Assembly (NCBI GenBank): GCA_023247345.1
Contig: JAHFGR010000004.1
Span: 1-22,243 of the forward strand
DNA from: Microcaldota archaeon
Lineage (GTDB): Archaea; Micrarchaeota; Micrarchaeia; Anstonellales; Bilamarchaeaceae
Direction: 5' to 3'
DNA: 22,243 nucleotides
The notes under the pieces are model-generated. The model made no database searches, was not told where the DNA came from, and worked only from the letters and a program-made list of their open reading frames with translations. The position numbers and the translations under genes were made by a program. Shown here in pieces: positions 7,703-14,215 of the stretch. Every line of letters begins with the position of its first letter. Positions within the stretch are counted from its first letter, which is position 1.

Positions 7703-8704
7703 AGGCCGGGAAATTTCTAAAGAATAGAAAGACTGTTTTAGCAAATCAAGTTCGCGATCATCAAGCGCTGCGCAAAGATCTGCTTCTGTTAATGCTGCGG
7801 GGTATGCATAATTATCGCTTATTGCAGAAAGAGAGTATGCGAGCGAGATCGCGGCCTCGAAGTTTTTATCAAAATTCAAGAATTCTATGCGCAATGGCTG
7901 ATCATTTTTTGTAATTTTCAAATAACAAACGTATAGACTATTTCTGAATTCATCAAGGTCTTTCAGTACTGGTTGCTTTTGGTCTGCTGCATAATGAATG
8001 ACGCTTGTTCTTTCTTTTTCCTTAAGCAGATAATTCAGGAATGAGCTATCATTGTAATTAAGCTCATTGTTTATAGCGAAGTGCGCATTGCCTTTATTTA
8101 TTATATCCATAAAGCGCTTTCCACGAGAATCTTTTATTACGCCAATAAGCAGAATGTTTTTTTCCTTGCATAGCGAATAAAGTTTTTTGTATAGCTCTAT
8201 GAGCGCATTGTATAGGGAAAAAAGCTCGCTGTCATTGCCTGGCCTGTCTTTTGCTAATGGCAGAATAGAACCGTCGATTAGTACTGCTAATGGCGAAAGC
8301 GCAATAGCATCAATTGCAGCAGATATCTCGATCTTCAGTCTTATCAAAGAGCGCCAAAGCAAGCTCTCATGCTCGTCCAAAGCAGTTTTTACTTCTATGC
8401 TAGCTTCGGGTATCTTGGTCGGATGGTAGCTGCATGATAGTAAATTTGATTTATTATAAGAGAAATTCACTGTAACCGTTCTAAGCATTAGTATGTCTGT
8501 ACCATGCGTGCTATATGCAAGCAGACCGCTATCGATTGCGCAAATATTCCCAGTAATGTCCAGAAGTTCGAGCTTTTTTATCAAGGCGGATTCGATAAAT
8601 TCTTCGCTAGTAAAGTTGCTATCGCGCAATTTAGATGCAGTATCTTTTAATCTATTCTCAAGTTCGGTTATATGTTTAACAGCAGAAACAAGTTTATCGT
8701 GCAT
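7673..8704 (-). CDS. nurA: NurA-domain nuclease
   Basis: The 343-residue product has an N-terminal coiled helix (about 1-45) followed by the NurA core. AIDSG carries the first metal Asp (D58), LIDGSI the second (D144), GVIKDSRGKR lies at 188-197, and the C-terminal block is YAYPAALTEAD (299-309) followed by more helix. NurA is a 5'-to-3' nuclease that normally works with the HerA translocase in DNA-end resection together with Mre11-Rad50. None of those partners is in this window. In NurA proteins I remember, the last block usually ends in Ala-His; here it reads Ala-Asp, so one metal ligand may differ. The start ATG at 8704 has only a weak TATA-like AGATAATAAT about 26 nt upstream. Family assignment is good; activity is inferred. 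Confidence 0.82.
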   Translation of the reverse strand: MHDKLVSAVKHITELENRLKDTASKLRDSNFTSEEFIESALIKKLELLDITGNICAIDSGLLAYSTHGTDILMLRTVTVNFSYNKSNLLSCSYHPTKIPEASIEVKTALDEHESLLWRSLIRLKIEISAAIDAIALSPLAVLIDGSILPLAKDRPGNDSELFSLYNALIELYKKLYSLCKEKNILLIGVIKDSRGKRFMDIINKGNAHFAINNELNYNDSSFLNYLLKEKERTSVIHYAADQKQPVLKDLDEFRNSLYVCYLKITKNDQPLRIEFLNFDKNFEAAISLAYSLSAISDNYAYPAALTEADLCAALDDRELDLLKQSFYSLEISRPLRRNSRPFR

Positions 8705-8735
8705 GATATGTTATTATAGGAAAACATTATTATCT

Positions 8736-8760
8736 TGATCCAAATTTGTTATTTGGATCA
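8736..8760. repeat. perfect 10-bp palindrome upstream of the nurA-like gene
   Basis: TGATCCAAAT (8736-8745) and ATTTGGATCA (8751-8760) are exact inverted copies around a 5-nt loop. The palindrome lies 32-56 bp upstream of the nuclease start, just outside its weak TATA element. It may be an operator, or a 3' stem-loop of the gene ending at 8852. Confidence 0.6.
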
Positions 8761-8763
8761 ATC

Positions 8764-8827
8764 TATACTGAACCCACTAGATAAAACTGATAATTGAAAA
8801 TCGGAACTACTTAGTTGGTTCAGTATA
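8764..8827. repeat. long inverted repeat (15 of 16 bp) between the paralog and the nurA-like gene
   Basis: The left arm, TATACTGAACCCACTA (8764-8779), pairs with TAGTTGGTTCAGTATA (8812-8827) with one mismatch, around about 32 nt of unpaired sequence. It could be a transcript-end stem-loop for the minus-strand gene that stops at 8852, or the ends of a tiny non-coding element. No flanking direct repeat is obvious. Together with the palindrome at 8736-8760 it fills the 147-bp gap, in which I see no gene. Confidence 0.55.
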
Positions 8828-8851
8828 TCCTGAGCCAGGGGAAAAAATTAC

Positions 8852-9709
8852 TCATTTTTCGGTGGCCGCGAACGGAACCAATGCCACCCCCGAGTCAAGG
8901 GACCAACCGGAGTACGCACCGACGTCACGCCTGTAGATGATGTCGTAGACGACGCGGGCAAGAGAACCAATATAACTACTATTATCTCTCCATAGATATC
9001 TTGCATCTTTTGATTCTACTACGGGTTCACCTTGCGGAATTTTTGTTTCTGGATGCAGAAGATACCATTTCCCTGATTCTCGGGGGAAATCTTCGATTTG
9101 ATGAATGCGTTCATCACTTACTCTAAGTTCGTATCTGTTATTTCGCAATTTTACTAATTCAAAATCAGGATGTTCAATTACTAAAGCGCAGTTTTTCTTT
9201 CCTCTGAATTGCTTTGGAACGGTGAATGAAATAGAAGATTTTAAATCATTAACATCTTTCCAACTAAAAACAACTTTTTCTCCGAAAGGTTTACTTGGAG
9301 CTTTATAAATGATTAAAGTTCCTGTCCATACTGGATAATTTTCTTCCAAATATTCTTGATCTTTAGTTTCTGCTAGAATTCCATCGTGAACAGAATTTGG
9401 AACTATTAACTTACTTTCTCTTTTTGCTACTTCTAATGCTTGAAAGAAATTTAGATCTTTATGAAATTCTATTACTTGTTTTACTTTCTCCGGATCCATT
9501 GATCTTAGCATTTCTCTTGTTCTTCTAGCTCGCTCTATGTATGATTGACCTGTAACATCTGGTTGTCTTACTGCTTGCGGTTGCATTGAGCCGTATCTTC
9601 CGAATGGTTTGTCTGCCATGAGCAATGGGCCATGCGCAGTTCTTCCAGTATCCTGCCTATTGCCTCTTGCCAAGCTTCCTGCATCTCGCCTTCTTTGCAA
9701 TGCTTGCAT
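8852..9709 (-). CDS. conserved protein of unknown function, paralog of the gene at 10809-11723
   Basis: This 285-residue protein clearly shares a family with the minus-strand gene at 10809-11723. Shared blocks are FGRY (36-39), (M/L)DPEK-x-K-x-VIEF (71-82), NFF-x-A-x3-AKRE (87-98), LVPN-x-VHD-x-IL-x-ET, GTL-x-IY, and SISF-x-VP-x2-FRGK-x-NC-x-LV-x-EHPDF (about 159-183). It is mixed alpha/beta and soluble with no export signal; I do not recognise a named domain. The first 30 residues (Arg- and Gly-rich, unlike the paralog) are encoded by a degenerate 7-bp repeat array. Translation could instead begin at M31 (ATG at 9619), just before the conserved part. A TATA-like box 27 nt upstream of 9709 supports the long form as a leaderless start. 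The last about 35 codons have abruptly higher GC than the rest. Confidence 0.75.
   Translation of the reverse strand: MQALQRRRDAGSLARGNRQDTGRTAHGPLLMADKPFGRYGSMQPQAVRQPDVTGQSYIERARRTREMLRSMDPEKVKQVIEFHKDLNFFQALEVAKRESKLIVPNSVHDGILAETKDQEYLEENYPVWTGTLIIYKAPSKPFGEKVVFSWKDVNDLKSSISFTVPKQFRGKKNCALVIEHPDFELVKLRNNRYELRVSDERIHQIEDFPRESGKWYLLHPETKIPQGEPVVESKDARYLWRDNSSYIGSLARVVYDIIYRRDVGAYSGWSLDSGVALVPFAATEK
9645..9705 (-). repeat. degenerate heptanucleotide array D (5' end of the 285-residue paralog)
   Basis: Read on the coding strand just after the ATG at 9709, GC dinucleotides recur at 7-bp steps (units such as AGGCGAG, ATGCAGG, then TGGCAAG, AGGCAAT, AGGCAGG). There is a single 2-bp slip in the middle, at about 9673-9677. 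Units such as AGGCAAG and AGGCAAT also occur in array A. It is the least regular of the four arrays. Confidence 0.55.
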
Positions 9710-9732
9710 GTTAGTATATAAGGATACATGTG

Positions 9733-9740
9733 TTTATAAT
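9733..9740 (-). promoter_or_regulatory. TATA-like box of the 285-residue paralog gene
   Basis: ATTATAAA on the minus strand is centred 27 nt before the ATG at 9709. This favours a leaderless start there over the internal ATG at 9619. Confidence 0.45.
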
Positions 9741-9794
9741 GTTTGCGATCATGCCTAGGAAGATTTTCAGCTTTGCTGTAGCTAGTTCGGTAGA

Positions 9795-9802
9795 TTTTTA
9801 AG
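9795..9802 (+). promoter_or_regulatory. TATA box of the KaiC-like ATPase gene
   Basis: TTTTTAAG is centred 26.5 nt before the ATG at 9825 with no Shine-Dalgarno motif between, consistent with a leaderless mRNA. The 115-bp divergent gap between 9709 and 9825 holds only the two promoters. Confidence 0.5.
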
Positions 9803-9824
9803 CGCTATCTTAGGAATTAAAACT

Positions 9825-10505
9825 ATGGCTATTGAAAAGGTTAAAACTGGTATACAGGGTTTTGATGAATTAATCGGTGGCGGAATCGAACAGGGAAGCG
9901 TTGTACTCATACGAGGCGGCAGCGGAACTGGTAAAACCATATTTTGCCTGCAATATATTTACGCTGGTTGTTCCAAATTTAACGAGCCTTCTGTTTTCCT
10001 GAGCTTCACAGAATCCAAACAAGTAATGTATTCTCATGGCACGCGTTTTGGATGGAATTTCGAGGAGCTGGAAAGAAAGAAAAAATTTGTTTTTATTCGA
10101 TATGCGCCTCATGAAATAGTCAAGGTAATGGAAGAGGGCGGCGGAACAATAAGAGACACTATTGAGAGCGTTGGTGCAAAAAGACTGGTCATAGACTCTT
10201 TGAGCGCGTATGCCTTGCTTTTTGAAAGCGAGTATAAGGCAGACCAAAGCATATTGAATCTCTTTGAAATGCTTCGAAATTGGAAATGTACAACTTTCGT
10301 AACAAGCGAAAAACCAGTAGACCCGAATCTTCTTGATTCTGAGAGGCTGGGTTTTCTTACTGACGGGATAATAAACTTGTATTATCTGCGCAAAAATCTT
10401 GGAAGGAATAGAGCCTTAGAAGTTTTAAAAATGCGAAATAGCGGGCATAGCGATAAACTATTTAATTTTACGATCGGCAAAAATGGCGTGTCGATTTTGA
10501 AATGA
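9825..10505 (+). CDS. KaiC-like / RadA-superfamily ATPase, single domain
   Basis: The 226-residue protein has one RecA-fold domain. TGIQGFDELIGGGIEQGS leads into Walker A GGSGTGKT (31-38). The catalytic Glu region is FLSFTES (58-64, E63), Walker B is LVIDSLS (121-127), and the conserved tail is LEVLKMRNSGHSDKLFNFTI. This is the archaeal KaiC-like family, which binds ATP and often hexamerises. Some members (ArlH) serve archaellum or pilus assembly, others act in signalling. There is no second KaiC domain, so it is not a circadian KaiC. The nearby pilus locus makes an ArlH-like role conceivable, but it lies between two paralogous unknowns and has its own promoter, so a role with those is as likely. 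Function is therefore open. Confidence 0.85.
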   Translation: MAIEKVKTGIQGFDELIGGGIEQGSVVLIRGGSGTGKTIFCLQYIYAGCSKFNEPSVFLSFTESKQVMYSHGTRFGWNFEELERKKKFVFIRYAPHEIVKVMEEGGGTIRDTIESVGAKRLVIDSLSAYALLFESEYKADQSILNLFEMLRNWKCTTFVTSEKPVDPNLLDSERLGFLTDGIINLYYLRKNLGRNRALEVLKMRNSGHSDKLFNFTIGKNGVSILK

Positions 10506-10506
10506 A

Positions 10507-10637
10507 TGTGACCGAAGAAACCAGTTCGAAGCACCAGAACAACATTATTGTTCTGTTGAACAATATGCGCATTGTCGCCGTGCGACAATTGCGTGGACCA
10601 CAAATCGAAGCATCAATTTGTAGATCGTTCGGTCACA
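10507..10637. ncRNA. structured intergenic domain I (closing stem with three internal hairpins)
   Basis: A perfect 10-bp stem, TGTGACCGAA (10507-10516) with TTCGGTCACA (10628-10637), encloses three hairpins. They are CAGAACAA/TTGTTCTG (10535-10555), ATTGTCGC/GCGACAAT (10571-10589, extendable by CGC/GCG across a one-base bulge) and ACAAAT/ATTTGT (10600-10621). ATTGTTC (10547-10553) can alternatively pair with GAACAAT (10558-10564), which excludes the first hairpin. The layout suggests a branched RNA, but transcription is not shown. It starts 2 nt after the ATPase stop, so it could also be its 3' UTR. Confidence 0.5.
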
Positions 10638-10640
10638 ACT

Positions 10641-10709
10641 CCCAATTTTTGTTCTGACAAAAATGGGCATATTTTTGGCGTCGAGCCAAAAATCTTGTCA
10701 CAAATTGGG
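10641..10709. ncRNA. structured intergenic domain II with two competing folds
   Basis: Fold one is nested: CCCAATTT (10641-10648) with AAATTGGG (10702-10709), TGACAA (10655-10660) with TTGTCA (10695-10700), and ATTTTTGGC/GCCAAAAAT (10671-10693). Fold two pairs 10641-10652 with 10657-10667 as an 11-bp hairpin with one bulged A. The two cannot form together. Confidence 0.5.
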
Positions 10710-10799
10710 TCGCTGCGAACATTAACGCCAGTGCCAAAAAATGGCTTTGATATTTGATGCGAAAGTCGCGTCAAAGCAGCGGAGTACCAAACCCAATTT
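10702..10799. ncRNA. structured intergenic domain III, sharing an arm with domain II
   Basis: AAATTGGG (10702-10709) can also pair with a second CCCAATTT copy (10792-10799), enclosing CGCTGC/GCAGCG (10711-10716 with 10776-10781). Inside are a small GCCA/TGGC hairpin (10733-10745) and the strong hairpin TTTGATGCGA/TCGCGTCAAA (10753-10775, one G-T pair). Because domain II uses the same arm, the region could switch. The 303-bp gap 10506-10808 between convergent genes holds no credible protein gene. Confidence 0.5.
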
Positions 10800-10808
10800 T
10801 GAAATAAA

Positions 10809-11723
10809 TTAAAACAATGCTACTGCATAATCCAGAAGATAAACAGAACAATTTGAAGTAACTAAAAGCCTGCCACTTTTATCTACCGCTACAGCCCTGC
10901 TCAATGGACCTATAAAAGGACATTCTGATCGATGAAGCTGTCTCATTGAATCTCTATTTGCCATAACATAAAGCTGATTAATATGGAAACTGGTTCCAAC
11001 TGGAACTCTGAACATCTCATCAAACATACTCCAGTCACCAGATGTTTTAGGAAAATCTTGTAAAAGAAATACATTTGAATCATCGGCTTTTAATTTATAG
11101 TTACCATTCCCAAAATCAATTATATCAAAATCAGGATGCTCGACAACTAATACACAGTTTACTTTGCCCCTAAATAGCTCTGGAACAATAAATGAAATAG
11201 AGTAGTGTTTTTTATAGTAATCTTCCCATTCAAAGGTAACCTCATCTTTAAATGGTGTATTTGGACTTTCGTATATAACTAAAGTTCCTGATGAGGTAAC
11301 ATTAGAATAAAGAGATCTCAACTGGTCTTTATCTTCGGTTTCTGTTAGAATCTTATCATGAACAATGTTTGGAACAAGTAGTCTAACTTCTCTTTTGGCT
11401 AATGCTACTGCTTCGAAAAAATTTATACGTCCTGTAAATTCTATTACTGTCTTTGCTTTTTCTGGATCTAGACATCTTAGCATATGTCTTTTTTGTCTTA
11501 GTTCTTCGATTAATGTTTTAGCTTTAGATATGGATGGTCTAACTTCATGACTTGGTTCTGGTTTGTATCTGCCAAAGCGGCTAGCTGCTGCTATAGGCTG
11601 TAGGCTATAGGGCGTAGGGTTTAGGCTATAAGGTTTAAGCCTTACTGCATCCTGCCCCAAGCTTATTGCCTCCAGCATCTTGCCTCCTGCTTCTACCCTA
11701 TTGCTTATTGTCATTCTTCTCAT
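10809..11723 (-). CDS. conserved protein of unknown function, paralog of the gene at 8852-9709
   Basis: This 304-residue paralog shares FGRY (50-53), LDPEKAK-x-VIEF (85-96), NFFEA-x3-AKRE (101-112), LVPNIVHDKILTET (116-129) and FRGK-x-NC-x-LV-x-EHPDF with the 285-residue protein. Overall they are related at a moderate level along most of their length. It is predicted cytoplasmic, with no recognised domain. The N-terminal about 48 residues precede the conserved core and are translated from a 7-bp repeat array, visible as a 7-residue echo (KPYSLNP, TPYSLQP). They are therefore probably not functional in the way the core is. The ATG at 11723 is supported by a TTTATAAA box 27 nt upstream, giving a leaderless mRNA. 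The two genes face the same way with the KaiC-like gene between them on the other strand. Confidence 0.75.
   Translation of the reverse strand: MRRMTISNRVEAGGKMLEAISLGQDAVRLKPYSLNPTPYSLQPIAAASRFGRYKPEPSHEVRPSISKAKTLIEELRQKRHMLRCLDPEKAKTVIEFTGRINFFEAVALAKREVRLLVPNIVHDKILTETEDKDQLRSLYSNVTSSGTLVIYESPNTPFKDEVTFEWEDYYKKHYSISFIVPELFRGKVNCVLVVEHPDFDIIDFGNGNYKLKADDSNVFLLQDFPKTSGDWSMFDEMFRVPVGTSFHINQLYVMANRDSMRQLHRSECPFIGPLSRAVAVDKSGRLLVTSNCSVYLLDYAVALF
11595..11713 (-). repeat. degenerate heptanucleotide array A (17 units, no phase slip)
   Basis: The 119 bp split exactly into 17 seven-base units. On the plus strand they run AGGCTGT, AGGCTAT, AGGGCGT, AGGGTTT, AGGCTAT and so on, ending ATTGCCT, CCAGCAT, CTTGCCT, CCTGCTT, CTACCCT, ATTGCTT. 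Most carry GC or a near variant at the same phase. The array lies inside the 5' coding region of the 304-residue paralog, 10 bp from its ATG. Confidence 0.8.
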
Positions 11724-11746
11724 GTCTATATTATTGGAATAGGGTG

Positions 11747-11754
11747 TTTATAAA
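11747..11754 (-). promoter_or_regulatory. TATA box of the 304-residue paralog gene
   Basis: The palindromic TTTATAAA is centred 27 nt from the ATG at 11723, supporting a leaderless start there. Confidence 0.6.
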
Positions 11755-11782
11755 TGTTTTATCAAGGAATATAATAAATCTA

Positions 11783-11792
11783 TTCTTAAATT
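11783..11792 (+). promoter_or_regulatory. TATA-like box of the pilus gene cluster
   Basis: TTCTTAAATT is centred about 24 nt before the ATG at 11812, the first gene of the pilin-like cluster. It shares the 88-bp divergent gap with the promoter of the minus-strand paralog. Confidence 0.45.
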
Positions 11793-11811
11793 TTTTCTTC
11801 GTTCTTTTAAT

Positions 11812-13830
11812 ATGCGAACGTTAAATGCCCAGACAAGTACTGAGTTTCTAATTGTTATATCTATAATATTTGTCATCTTGTTAGCATTTGTCACTTTATC
11901 GCAGCGCCAGTTTGTTGATGTTAATGTTAGTCGTATTGAACAACAGTCAAAAAATGTTGTTGACTCCCTAAGCGCAGCATCAAAAGAGGTTTATTCGCAA
12001 GGCGAAGGTGCACGCAAAAGAGTTTATGTTGAAGTACCGAATGGATATAATTACACTAACTCCAGCGTAGGCAATAGAACAATTTCAATGCGCGTGCTAA
12101 GCAGTGATTTTGTCAGAACGCTTGATTTTGATGTTTATGGAAGACTGCCCGCAGCAAGCGGCCCACAATGGATATGGGTTGTTAGCGAAGGAACGCGCGT
12201 TCGCATAGGAATTTCTTTAATAGCGCTAAACAAACCGTCGATAGTAATTGTAATGCTTCAAAACTCTACGGCAACAGATAATTTCGCTGTTCAAAATGTT
12301 TTCACCAGTACAGTAAATGTTTCGATTAGCAGTAGTTGGGGAAATCCAAATGTTGCGCTTGCACTTTCTGCAAATAATTTCACGCTCGCGCAAGGATCGA
12401 GCAATACGGTAACGCTTACTTTTACTTCATCCGGCAGCGCTGTAGGGTTTTATACAGGAAGTTTATCAATCACTGGAACTAGCGGAAGCGACAGCGATAC
12501 GCTTAATTTGCCGGTAACAGTTGAGATTACATTACCGCCTAGTGGCGCTCCACCTTTATTTATAATTCCAAGTTATTGGAATGCGTCATTATTGGCTAAT
12601 GATAATATTTCAAGAGCATTCGATGTTTGTACGAACTCAGTTACTTCTGTTTCAGGAGTTACATTTACTACTACAGTTGGGCCAGCAGGCTCGTGGGTCG
12701 GAAGCCTTGACGCATTGCCAGCTATGAGTCCAGATACTTGTCTAACAAAAATATTTACACTTTCAGTACCTAACGGTACAGCACCTGGAAATAATACCGG
12801 GACAATAACTGCTACAGGAAGCGGCGTTGCAAATGCAGTAGATACTGTTGCTTTATCAATACAAGTTGGAGGAAATCTAAGCGATATACTAGGGCCATTG
12901 GTAACAAATATTACACGTATTCCAAACAGGCCATTTGTTGGCGATCCAGTAACTATTCGCGCATTATGTGATGATAGAGGTCGTGGTGATAATAATATAA
13001 TAAGAGGAGAAATAACTATGGATGGCGGATCTTGGAATATAATGAGCGCTAGTGATGGTACATATAATTCGCCAGCAGAAAATGTCAGCTACCAATTTTA
13101 TGGATTATCATTTGGACAACATAACGCAACATTGCGCTGCACTGACTCTATAGGTAATGTCGGACCTAATGCAACAAATACTTTTAATGTTATGAAAGAG
13201 ATATTGTTTATTACAAAGGATTTGGGCCAAAGCGGTTCAGAAACAGATTGGGTAAACTGGCTTAACACGCATTCGTCAAATGAGAGTTATACATGGAATA
13301 AAGACATAGTTCATAGAGTTATTGCAATAGATCCAAGCTTTGATATGAATAGGTATGCTATAGTTGTATTAGCAGATGATGGAGTTACTGGTGGAAGCAC
13401 TGGTGCAAGCTTAGTAACAAAAATTATAAACTTTGTAGGCGCTGGCGGTGAAGTACTTTTAGTAGACGAAGCTTTAGGTGACCCAGCCGAAGACTTAGGA
13501 ATCAGTAGTGGTTCTGGTGACCATACTGAATTGTATATAACGGTACAAAGCAACAATCATTATATTACAAGCGGACTGACTGCTGGTGGGACAGCTTATA
13601 ATATATTTACTTCTGCAACAAAAGTTTATCACATTCGAAATTATGGAGGTACAATACTTGCAACTGATTACAATAGTAGTGCGCACCTTACCCATGCGCA
13701 ACTCGGGCAAAGCGGCAATTTTGTAACATGGGGACCAACAAAACCATATCGATTCAATGTTAATGGTAATTACTTAACAGTTCGGGTTTTTGATTTCACT
13801 ATAAATGCTTCTACTATAGGTACGAGCTGA
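11812..13830 (+). CDS. large pilin-like surface protein with class III signal, Ig-like and ThuA-like domains
   Basis: The 672-residue protein starts MRTLNAQTSTEFLIV, a class III prepilin signal. The predicted cut is between A6 and Q7, followed by a 20-residue hydrophobic helix. Beta-rich Ser/Thr regions follow. A segment at about 180-245 looks Ig-like (NFTLAQGSSNTVTLTFTSSG). An Ig-like unit at about 360-460 has a Cys pair (RALCDDRGRG and LRCTDSIGNVG). The last about 210 residues resemble a ThuA/class I amidotransferase-like fold (EILFITKDLG, YAIVVLADDG, GGEVLLVDEA, SNNHYITSGL) without a clear catalytic Cys. Many N-x-S/T sequons suggest glycosylation. It is probably a minor pilin or tip adhesin assembled by the ATPase and TadC proteins downstream. 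It heads a tight cluster, 4 bp before the next start. Confidence 0.82.
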   Translation: MRTLNAQTSTEFLIVISIIFVILLAFVTLSQRQFVDVNVSRIEQQSKNVVDSLSAASKEVYSQGEGARKRVYVEVPNGYNYTNSSVGNRTISMRVLSSDFVRTLDFDVYGRLPAASGPQWIWVVSEGTRVRIGISLIALNKPSIVIVMLQNSTATDNFAVQNVFTSTVNVSISSSWGNPNVALALSANNFTLAQGSSNTVTLTFTSSGSAVGFYTGSLSITGTSGSDSDTLNLPVTVEITLPPSGAPPLFIIPSYWNASLLANDNISRAFDVCTNSVTSVSGVTFTTTVGPAGSWVGSLDALPAMSPDTCLTKIFTLSVPNGTAPGNNTGTITATGSGVANAVDTVALSIQVGGNLSDILGPLVTNITRIPNRPFVGDPVTIRALCDDRGRGDNNIIRGEITMDGGSWNIMSASDGTYNSPAENVSYQFYGLSFGQHNATLRCTDSIGNVGPNATNTFNVMKEILFITKDLGQSGSETDWVNWLNTHSSNESYTWNKDIVHRVIAIDPSFDMNRYAIVVLADDGVTGGSTGASLVTKIINFVGAGGEVLLVDEALGDPAEDLGISSGSGDHTELYITVQSNNHYITSGLTAGGTAYNIFTSATKVYHIRNYGGTILATDYNSSAHLTHAQLGQSGNFVTWGPTKPYRFNVNGNYLTVRVFDFTINASTIGTS

Positions 13831-13834
13831 TCAA

Positions 13835-14215
13835 ATGATTGCGCAAGTAACTCCAGAATTCTTAATAGTTGTATTGGCAATATCGGTTTTTTTTATTGTT
13901 TTTATGACGATTTATCAAAATCAATTAACAAATTTACAGCAAACAGAGGAAGAATTGCAGGCTCAAGAAGCTGCACAGAGAGTTGCGAATGCGATAAATT
14001 ACGTTTATCTTGCTGGCGATGGGACTAGTTATGATCTAATTATCGTAGCGCCGCGATCAAATATAACTGCGCGCGGGAATTTTATAACTGCTGAAGTGAT
14101 AAACACTGGCACATTATTTCAATTTCCATTAATAATAAACGTAACCAATACCACGATAAATAATAGCGGTAGGATAATAATAACAAATGTTGGTGGAACT
14201 ATTGCGATTAACTAA
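13835..14215 (+). CDS. small pilin-like protein
   Basis: The 126-residue product begins MIAQVTPEFLIVVLAISVFF. It has a very short leader, a likely A3-Q4 cleavage site with the class III Q-x-T-x-E pattern, one hydrophobic helix and then a helical and beta region with N-x-S/T sequons. This is the standard layout of a minor archaeal type IV pilin. It starts 4 bp after the large surface protein and overlaps the next gene, so it is within the same operon. A weak Shine-Dalgarno-like GAG lies about 8 nt upstream. The exact role (pseudopilin or subunit) is not determined. Confidence 0.78.
   Translation: MIAQVTPEFLIVVLAISVFFIVFMTIYQNQLTNLQQTEEELQAQEAAQRVANAINYVYLAGDGTSYDLIIVAPRSNITARGNFITAEVINTGTLFQFPLIINVTNTTINNSGRIIITNVGGTIAIN

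Noticed and set aside
8764..8827. Mobile element (MITE) call for the inverted repeat
   Set aside because: No target-site duplication is visible and no second copy occurs in the window, so a mobile origin stays a guess.
9825..10505. Circadian KaiC or archaellum ArlH assignment
   Set aside because: There is only one KaiC domain, and the gene is not inside the pilus cluster; neither specific name is supported by motifs alone.
10507..10637. Cloverleaf-like domain I considered as a tRNA gene
   Set aside because: It has four stems, but the length (131 bp), the arm lengths and the absence of a T-loop GGTTC-like arm and a normal anticodon arm rule out a tRNA.
10572..10757. 61-codon open frame on the plus strand inside the hairpin-rich gap
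   Set aside because: It begins with TTG, has no TATA or Shine-Dalgarno support at a suitable distance, and its sequence is dictated by the arms of successive inverted repeats, so it is most likely accidental.
10507..10799. Retron or group II intron RNA
   Set aside because: No reverse transcriptase gene is in the window and no intron domain V-like hairpin is recognisable.
11595..11713. Heptad arrays considered as CRISPR
   Set aside because: The units are 7 bp with no spacers, there are no Cas genes nearby and the arrays overlap coding sequence.
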